DNA of 64,000 bases, taken from positions 8,683,545 through 8,747,544 of the forward strand of contig NC_064216.1 of assembly GCF_023101765.2 (NCBI RefSeq). The letters run 5' to 3'. Made by a program: the position numbers and the translations under genes. Numbering within the stretch: the first letter of the stretch is position 1; each line of letters starts with the position of its first letter. Of this stretch, positions 57,801-64,000 are shown in pieces. The notes beneath the pieces were generated by a model, which saw nothing but the letters and a program-made list of their open reading frames with translations, was not told where the DNA came from and made no database searches. This DNA is from Spodoptera frugiperda (lineage: Eukaryota > Arthropoda > Insecta > Lepidoptera > Noctuidae).

Positions 57801-58889
57801 CAGCTCGCTCGAAATTATAACCGCAGACTAATAATAACGAAGCAGTCAAAAACTGTCGTATTTTGACACAAAATAAACTTTATACTAACTACCACATATG
57901 TATATAGGTTATGTGTATATTTTGGTACAAGTCCAACACAATCAAAGCCCACCCAAGATATCCACTATTCAGCCAGAACAATGGGACGGGCAATCCGTGC
58001 GTATCCGAACTTCGCAATGAGGAGTCCGAAGTTGTCCGAATTTCGTCCGACATGCCCTCCGACCTCGGAATGAAATGCCGGACATATTTCAATCTGGAAC
58101 CTCAGCTATAATTATTGCTGATAAGCAAATCATAAGTAGTTTTGTGATATTGTAGCATTTAATTTTGCGGTAGAATACAATATTCCTTATATCGAAACAC
58201 TTTTAAAAACATGAAATTAGTAAAACATTGGAAGCAAAACTTTGTAGTTAATTCTAATTTATAAACAGACAACATTTTTGGCTGAAAATAAAATATTTAT
58301 GAGCTCCTGTGACGGATTACAAATTGAGATAAGTGTCTTTAGTGATATGGCATACTTAAAGAAGAGAGAACATAGGTTTCTAAAGCGTCGGCAAAACGGA
58401 TACAAACATAGGCCACGGTAACCACTTACCATCAGGCGGATCGTTACTTTCTTGCCACCATCGTGGTATAAGACTACGAATAATACGAGTATACGACAAT
58501 AACACAAACATGCACTTTAGAAAACATTCGGAAACATAACATAACCAGACATTATCTCCACAATTTGTCCCACAATGCGACCTAACTGTTCTAGGTTCTA
58601 GCTCAATATACATATTACTGACTAGAACTAGACTGAAAGTAGCTATTACATAAAGAGAACAAGTAGTAAACGTTTATGACTAATCCCAGAGGCGACGTTA
58701 CAGGGTCACAACCGAAAATATTACATGACACACGTCGCTGGGAGAATTGCTACTGGTCTTTTGTGTGACTGTTACTTATGTATTAATATTTTGTTTGAAT
58801 TGAAATAAGTATATGTAAATACGAGTACGAGGACTCAGTTAAATTCAGGATTTAAGGTAAAAACAAACTCGCAATAGGCCATCGGAATG
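57801..58889. other. Non-coding stretch
   Basis: CAACCACTTACCATCAGGCG-like repeat sequence is present near 58420. Frames at 57889-58111 and 58259-58613 have no recognised domain. Confidence 0.4.
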
Positions 58890-59055
58890 ACGATATGGTA
58901 GTTCCAGAACAGGTCTATAAGAGGACCCGGTACTCCTAACAGGAGCTGTGGGCGGTTACCGGAGTGATATTAGTAAAGTAAAAATCCCACACTCCCTAGT
59001 CTTCTCCGTGTCCAAAAAGCTAGGCGACTTTTGAAGGTTTCACCCATCATCAAAA
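58890..59055 (+). mobile_element. Interspersed repeat, family B
   Basis: TAGTTCCAGAACAGGTCTAT, AAGAGGACCCGGTACTCCTA, AATCCCACACTCCCTAGTCT and AAAAAGCTAGGCGACTTTTG match the copy at 63470-63625. Confidence 0.65.
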
Positions 59056-59074
59056 ATCTCTCGAAAATATACTG

Positions 59075-59140
59075 ATGCCTTATAGAAAACAGACGTGAAA
59101 CAACGCTTGGGTTGTGTTTCACTGTGAAAGAAGAAACCAG
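59075..59140 (+). mobile_element. Family C 5' fragment
   Basis: ACGTGAAACAACGCTTGGGT and TGTGTTTCACTGTGAAAG match the upstream part of the 35440 copy. It is cut off after that. Confidence 0.5.
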
Positions 59141-61200
59141 TATAAATCAGTTTTACTCATGCATAGCTTTCAGCTATTACGAGCTTGTGAATAATCATTA
59201 GTTACAATTTTCCGAGATACAATAACAAATAACCTCATCAAAGCATACCTCACTCGACAGAGATTAAAACCTGACCATTCAGTTATATGAGCAGGAAAAT
59301 GCAACATAAATTGTTTCTGTATATCAGAATTGTTTAATCAAAATATTTTGTAACATTTACACATATTTGTACGCCCTCATGCGCGCATACTGTGCAACTA
59401 TACAAACATTGCACAGAGTACAGATAGGCAGAAAAATGTTTGAATAGTTGGAGTTGAAAAACTATTTTTGCCATTTTATATTCTCTTTGCTGCATGGACA
59501 GTGTACAGTCGCCCGCATAAAGTTTTTTTTTATTTTATTTTTATTGCGCGGATTGAATGGTTCGAGCTTTGTTTTTTTTAACTTCGCCGATCGCGTTGAT
59601 TGCAGAGTTTTACGTTATACATATAAAAATGGAATATGAAGACCATTTGAATGAAAAATATAATAATTAAAAAGCGTAACTTATTTAATGTATTTTTATT
59701 TTGAAAGCAGGATAAAGATAAACTACTCGTATATAAAAAAAAACTTATAATTGACAACCATTAACCCATTTTTGTGCGTACAAAATAATAGGTCGAAATT
59801 ACTTATGACTGACTTTTTGCTCGCCAACCTATATTTAAAGTAAGTTATTGTATTAAATAACACCCTACAGCCTGTCATTAAGGTTCAATTTTCTTTACTT
59901 CCGTATTTTATTACCATTTTGACACCCTGTTGAATCTTGTTGGATACGACTTTGTGACACGAAACCACCATAGTCGTGTGAAGATTAAGTTCTATAAATT
60001 CTTTAACGAGATTAGCGGAGTGTTACAAGATTCATTGTACCTTACTACAAATAAAACAGTTTTAATACATAGAGGAGATTAGGTTTTGTGAAAACTACGT
60101 CTATTTGACTTCTTGTTGCATATTATAAGTTGTTCACTTACATCTTTCAGGCATTTCTACGTAAAAAGCAAAAAAAAAAACTGCCAAATCAGATGAAATG
60201 AACAGCCCTCAATTCAGAGCACAAACCAACTGGACATAACAAAAGTAATTTATAAACAGAGCATTCGGGAAATAAAGAAAAGAGTTGAAGCTAGAGTAAA
60301 ACTTATGCCTACATAAAATACCAAGAAAACCTATAAACGCCCTCATAAAGAATAAATAAATACCATCCGATCTATGTTCTACCATCAACGGTCCATTTCC
60401 CGACCATTTTTCTCCGATTTAATCGATATGCTATTAAATACCGTATTACGAACATTTATAGCTGTTCGATGCGGGAAAATAAGCTATTACATTGGCCACA
60501 TTGCTCCCTAGAGGAAGCTATCAATCGGCTCATTGCCGTCCCACGCTTATTAGCTGTTTCGGGACAGCGACGCTTTCGCTACCACTACTGAATTATGATC
60601 GCCTGGTACTTTGGGAGTCTTAATTGTTTTTTTTTTTCAGATTTTTAGTATATATTTTTTGTCACATAAGTACTACTAATTAACACATAAAATCAACATG
60701 CTAACAGTTTTTACACTACAACACTCGATATATTTTAATTACAATCACGACTTAAAGCGACAGTGGCGCCAAGAAATAATCAAAAACAACGCTCTGAGTT
60801 TTGTGTAAAACGAAAATAAGCACTATTTTTTTACAATACGCTTCAAAATAAATATTTCTAGCTCATAAACATATTGTTTCAAGTCTTACAGTCACGGAGA
60901 TGTATTCGTGCGGTAGTTTTAATTAGTGAGACAGTATGCAGGCATGCGGAAGGTCGAGCTAATGTATGCACATAAGTTTGGACCGCCTTTTTGCGTGCCT
61001 AGAAATATATTGTGACCATGTTTACAAAGCTTGTTTTTTATAATATAAATGTTGCATATTGTAGAGTCTACTTGAGTTGATACTGCTGTTTAATTTTTGT
61101 GGAAAATATTCTTCAGGATTACCTTTTTAAGTCGAGTCGATCGATATTTAATTGCATTAACCTAATATACTGTACTGATTAATATTGATGATTATTGCAT
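59141..61200. other. Non-coding stretch upstream of the terminal gene
   Basis: No repeats of note. 60405-60600 is somewhat GC-richer and contains TTTAATCGATATGC and two TTAGCTGTT/TATAGCTGTT motifs, possibly regulatory. Confidence 0.4.
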
Positions 61201-61333
61201 TGATTTAACATATAGTTTTTCTTTGTTCCAGAGTTGTCACCATGTCGGGAACGCGTTAAAGCATCGTGGTGTAAATAATTACTTAGGTCTAAAAGCAATA
61301 ATTCGTAAAAACGTAGAAACCCCGTAGAGACGC

Positions 61334-61370
61334 TATATAAAGTGCTTTTAAGCAATAGTTTTAGTGTTAC
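61334..61370 (+). promoter_or_regulatory. Candidate core promoter of the terminal gene (TATA box and initiator)
   Basis: GCTATATAAAGTGC has TATATAAA at 61334-61341. About 29 bases downstream is TTTTAGTGTTAC, an initiator-like site with start A near 61363. The spacing is right for a TATA promoter. The start codon follows at 61585, giving a 5' leader of about 220 nt. The alternative is an upstream exon joined to the good acceptor TTTTTCTTTGTTCCAG (61216-61231). Confidence 0.4.
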
Positions 61371-61453
61371 TAATAAAATTAAATCTTCCATATTTTATTT
61401 AACTTTAAGTCTAAAAATGTGGCGTGACTTTAATTGTTAAATCAACAATCAAA

Positions 61454-61549
61454 ATGATCTTTATTACTAAAGTCATAAAGCTTCAATTACAACAAAAGTT
61501 TTCAAGCCTTATCGCTTCGCAGCGTACAGTCGACGAGGGAAGTGCATAG
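61454..61549 (+). other. Upstream ORF in the 5' leader (31 codons)
   Basis: ATGATCTTTATTACTAAAGT opens a frame that closes at TAG (61547-61549). A 7-codon uORF (61417-61440) precedes it, and a 15-codon uORF (61571-61618) overlaps the main start in another frame. If the leader is transcribed as inferred, these would reduce translation of the main frame. Confidence 0.35.
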
Positions 61550-61584
61550 ATTTGTGTTAAAAATAAAATAATGTTAAAAAGAAA

Positions 61585-61752
61585 ATGCCGCAGCGCGCGC
61601 CGACATCATCAAACTTGATGCGACCATTCGTGGTGTTGGCCCTGCCCGGAATGTATTTGCTGTATAAGTACAACCAGTACCGGCAGCAGCAAATGGAGAC
61701 CGCGCGGCGCCGAGTCACCGAGCGCGAGCTTATGCACCTCAACACCAAAATC
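61585..61752 (+). CDS. First coding exon of a small single-pass membrane protein (partial)
   Basis: ATG at 61585 (context AAGAAAATGCC, A at -3) opens 56 codons that run without a stop to ATC|GTGAGTACC, a strong splice donor at 61753. The exon ends in phase 0 and the rest lies beyond the window. The exon is GC-rich (about 60%) against its AT-rich surroundings, with coding-like codon use. The protein begins MPQRAPTSSNLMRPFVVLAL, so a short basic/Ser-rich head leads into one hydrophobic segment at about residues 13-28. A KYNQYRQQQ tract and a charged Arg/Glu helix that could form a coiled coil follow. This topology fits a small organelle (for example mitochondrial inner membrane) or ER anchor protein. 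I do not recognise the family, so no function is assigned. The antisense 63-codon frame is its shadow. Confidence 0.75.
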
Positions 61753-62422
61753 GTGAGTACCTAATATTTTTGTTTACTTATAGGACCTATTGTCCAGTCC
61801 ATGGGCTTACTACACTTACGAATAATAAGGTGGTAAATGGCCTATGGAGAAATAATCAAACACAATAGTCCTCCTTCCATTAGCATAAAAACAACGAAAA
61901 TGGAATCTAACGCCATAATTTCATAACAACGTTATAAAAAGGAGGAAAAAATACAGTGTAATATTTCAACAACTCGTCATTCCTTAGAAAACACGTGGAA
62001 GAAGAAGATAATATTTCTTTCGTATAAAAAATGGATGTAAACACTAATTGATCATAAACAGCAGCCATTAGTCATGCCGTATAAATCCCGGTAACTAAAT
62101 CAGCTCAGGGGAGGCGATGAAAACCATACTGTGCCAAACGTCGGCGCGTGATATATTTTTATGGGCGAGCCGTGAAGAGGCGAGAGCATAATAAAAAAAC
62201 ATAAAATAACAGGTAGCTTACATATTTCGTGAGAAAATGCAGCCTTGCTTTCTGTGTAAAAATTATATTTGCAATTCAGAAACATGTGGGGTAGTGTCGA
62301 ACGTTATCAAGGACACGCGTGAAGAGAGGAAAGAAGAATGAAAAGAAATGTTGGAGACCTCTTCACATTTGCGATCTAAAATTAATATAAGTCCGAGATA
62401 AATATCGTTTTTAATTTTCTTA
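61753..62422 (+). other. Beginning of first intron of the terminal gene
   Basis: It starts GTGAGTACCTAATATT at 61753. No second exon was identified before the window ends, although AG-ended pyrimidine tracts are frequent. The 61-codon minus frame at 62100-62285 is not supported. Confidence 0.5.
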
Positions 62423-62622
62423 TCTTACTAATATTATAAATGGGAATATTTGTGTGTATATTTGTTATAACGTTTGATTATTTTATTTGTCATTTGAATC
62501 AAATCAAAACGGTTGAAGGGATCGGCGTGTAATTTGGAATAGGGGGTAGATTATGGTCTGGAATACCACATAGGATACTTTTTATATTATGGGACCGCGG
62601 GCGAAGCCGTTGGTAAAAACTT
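62423..62622 (+). mobile_element. Lep1-type Helitron, eroded 3' end
   Basis: TCTTACTAATATTATAAATG, AAAACGGTTGAAGGGATCGG and GACCGCGGGCGAAGCCGTTG GT. The terminal AGCTAGT has decayed to AACTTGT. It lies in the putative first intron. Confidence 0.68.
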
Positions 62623-62993
62623 GTTTAATAGAATAAACATTCACCAATACTTATTTACACTAAGTATTCAACAAAATAAATATTTTTGATTAAAAGCGTT
62701 TTGTCACCGACGTTACCTATTTTTAGTCTACGTTTTTGTAAGTATTGTTGTTTTTATTGTGAAGTTTTTGCTGCGACATTTTAGTAATAGCGCATAGTTT
62801 CAGGTTCTGATGTTGTCATCAACGAAATTACTGAATACGTTGTTTTCTTTCGATGTTTCAATTTCGGAATTAAATAGGAATATAGCAGTTTTATTAACAT
62901 ATATGATTTAGTGGGATAAATAATCTTACTGACTTTATTTCGTGAAGTCTGAGATCATAAGAAACACAAGTTGCTTTTTAAAGTAAATATCAG

Positions 62994-63102
62994 ATTACCG
63001 GGGCTGCGACTCAAAACAGTAGAAGGAACGAGGTGGTTTTTAGTCTGTCGTCTCGCCCAAGGCGAGAGAAGCCAATGGACAATTTTCCCCCTAAAATAAA
63101 AA
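62994..63102 (+). mobile_element. Family A remnant
   Basis: TTACCGGGGCTGCGACTCAA, GGTGGTTTTTAGTCTGTCGT, GCCAATGGACAATTTTCCCC and an A-rich tail. An internal piece has been deleted. Confidence 0.65.
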
Positions 63103-63469
63103 GCCTATTTACTTAGACTTCACACAAATGTTATAAATGAAAACTGAATCCCAATGATACTCAACCCTGAGATCGAACTCAGCCAACAAGAAAGCCAATT
63201 CAATTAAAATGTAATAGAAAGAAAATAACTTAAGATGGTAAACTAAGTACTCGTAGGTAGCATACTTACAGTTACGCTAGTTAAAAGGAAACGGTAACTT
63301 GAAACAGTCCAGTTAAGTTAAAAGATTAAAGTACTTAGTTAAGAAGACTGCTTGTAAAAGCAACGACGTCAAGAGTTTACCAGAGATGTACTATCGCAGG
63401 GCCCGTAACAAATTTACTGTGGGGCCCTGAATACAAGGTATCCTTTGACCTAGGGATGTTCCATAACAA

Positions 63470-63625
63470 GCGTTGCACCATAGGGGCTCCGGAACAGGTC
63501 TAATTAAAAGGCTCGGTGCCCCTTAACGGCACTGAAAGTGGCCACCTAATACCACCCTGGTTTTAGTGAGGCAAGAATCCCACACTCCTAGGTCTTTCTC
63601 CCCAAAAAGCTAGACAACATATGAA
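63470..63625 (+). mobile_element. Interspersed repeat, family B
   Basis: GGGGCTCCGGAACAGGTCTA, AAGGCTCGGTGCCCCTTAAC, GTGGCCACCTAATACCACCC, AATCCCACACTCCTAGGTCT and CCCAAAAAGCTAGACAAC. It is the clearest of the four copies and lies in the putative first intron of the terminal gene. Confidence 0.65.
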
Positions 63626-64000
63626 AATTTAATCCGTTATAAAAAAAGAAAAATAGGTATCCGTTGAATATGTCCCAGGAAATAAGCTGCCGCTAATAAA
63701 ATCTGCACGATTGAATCCTAATTTCTCGGATCGCTACATTCATAAAAAATACTTGTAAAATGAGGATGAGTTTAGCAACGCGGGCCCCGTTTTGTGCGAG
63801 GCACATAACAGATGCTACTCTGACCACGACTATGTGCTTAATCCGGCTCTGGGGTTCCTTACAGCTTCAAAGTGGACGTTGACTTCATAATTTGATTACT
63901 AGGAACCTAGTTCCGGGTACTTTGGTATATTTTTAGCTTGTTTTTTATGTGTTTAAAAAAAAATGATATAATTTAATTGCTTTAATTACTTAAAGTGAAA

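Noticed and set aside
61232..61260. Acceptor followed by CACCATGTCGGGAACGCG as an alternative start
   Set aside because: The frame stops after five codons (TAA), so it cannot encode the gene, although the acceptor itself may be used for a leader exon.
1..64000. A novel multi-gene defence, biosynthetic or toxin system
   Set aside because: The window is repeat-rich moth intergenic or intronic DNA with two tRNAs and two gene starts; nothing in it resembles an operon or gene cluster.

Overview
The window looks like a non-coding stretch of a moth chromosome, most likely a noctuid such as Helicoverpa or Spodoptera. It is AT-rich and carries hundreds of short, broken repeats. These include Lep1-type Helitron pieces (ACTAATATTATAAA at the 5' end, a GAAGTCGCGG hairpin and AGCTAGT at the 3' end), a CAT-microsatellite repeat followed by a GTCCACTGCT core, several poly(A)-tailed short retroelements, and a eukaryotic tRNA-Tyr gene with an intron. 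The repeat families are recognised from general knowledge of lepidopteran genomes. The species is an inference. There are no bacterial-type operons, no CRISPR array and no intact transposase or reverse-transcriptase gene. Almost all the longer open frames are chance frames or run through repeats. || Only three kinds of real gene parts can be supported. First, two convergent tRNA genes lie near the middle: tRNA-Ser(TGA) at 32069-32150 (+) and intron-containing tRNA-Tyr(GTA) at 32389-32477 (-). Second, a CpG-rich promoter and a likely untranslated first exon lie at about 36.18-36.78 kb (+). That exon ends at a consensus splice donor (AAG|GTGAGT) and holds four tiny upstream ORFs, all closed before the donor. 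Third, the first coding exon of a small membrane protein lies at 61585-61752 (+). It ends in phase 0 at ATC|GTGAGT, has a TATA box at 61334 upstream, and continues beyond the window. The 36.5-kb exon could belong to the same gene through a roughly 25-kb intron or to another gene; the sequence alone does not decide. || Layout: 0-5 kb is mostly unique AT-rich DNA with a small inverted-repeat element (1.29-1.68 kb) and two adjoining Helitron-like elements (2.79-4.32 kb). 5-8.5 kb is dense nested repeats: two SINE types, a tandemly repeated element with a TSD-flanked insertion, and a 480-bp foldback. 8.5-20 kb is mostly quiet with scattered MITEs. 20-31 kb has SINEs, a CRE-containing CpG patch at 24.0 kb and an unexplained cluster of open frames at 26.2-27.4 kb. 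31-36 kb has a LINE 3' end, the tRNA pair and SINEs. 36-45 kb has the candidate promoter, degraded Helitrons, palindromic SINE copies and two more CRE patches. 45.4-49.8 kb holds a second large Helitron-like copy containing a 630-bp A/T microsatellite, and then a 1.5-kb nearly perfect foldback. 50-61 kb is low-density repeats, and 61.2-61.8 kb is the start of the terminal gene. || Functionally this is regulatory and intronic or intergenic DNA, not a gene cluster. The most useful points for follow-up are the two spliced gene starts, seven perfect TGACGTCA palindromes (about one expected by chance), the 1.5-kb foldback, and retroelement copies whose target-site duplications can be read directly.
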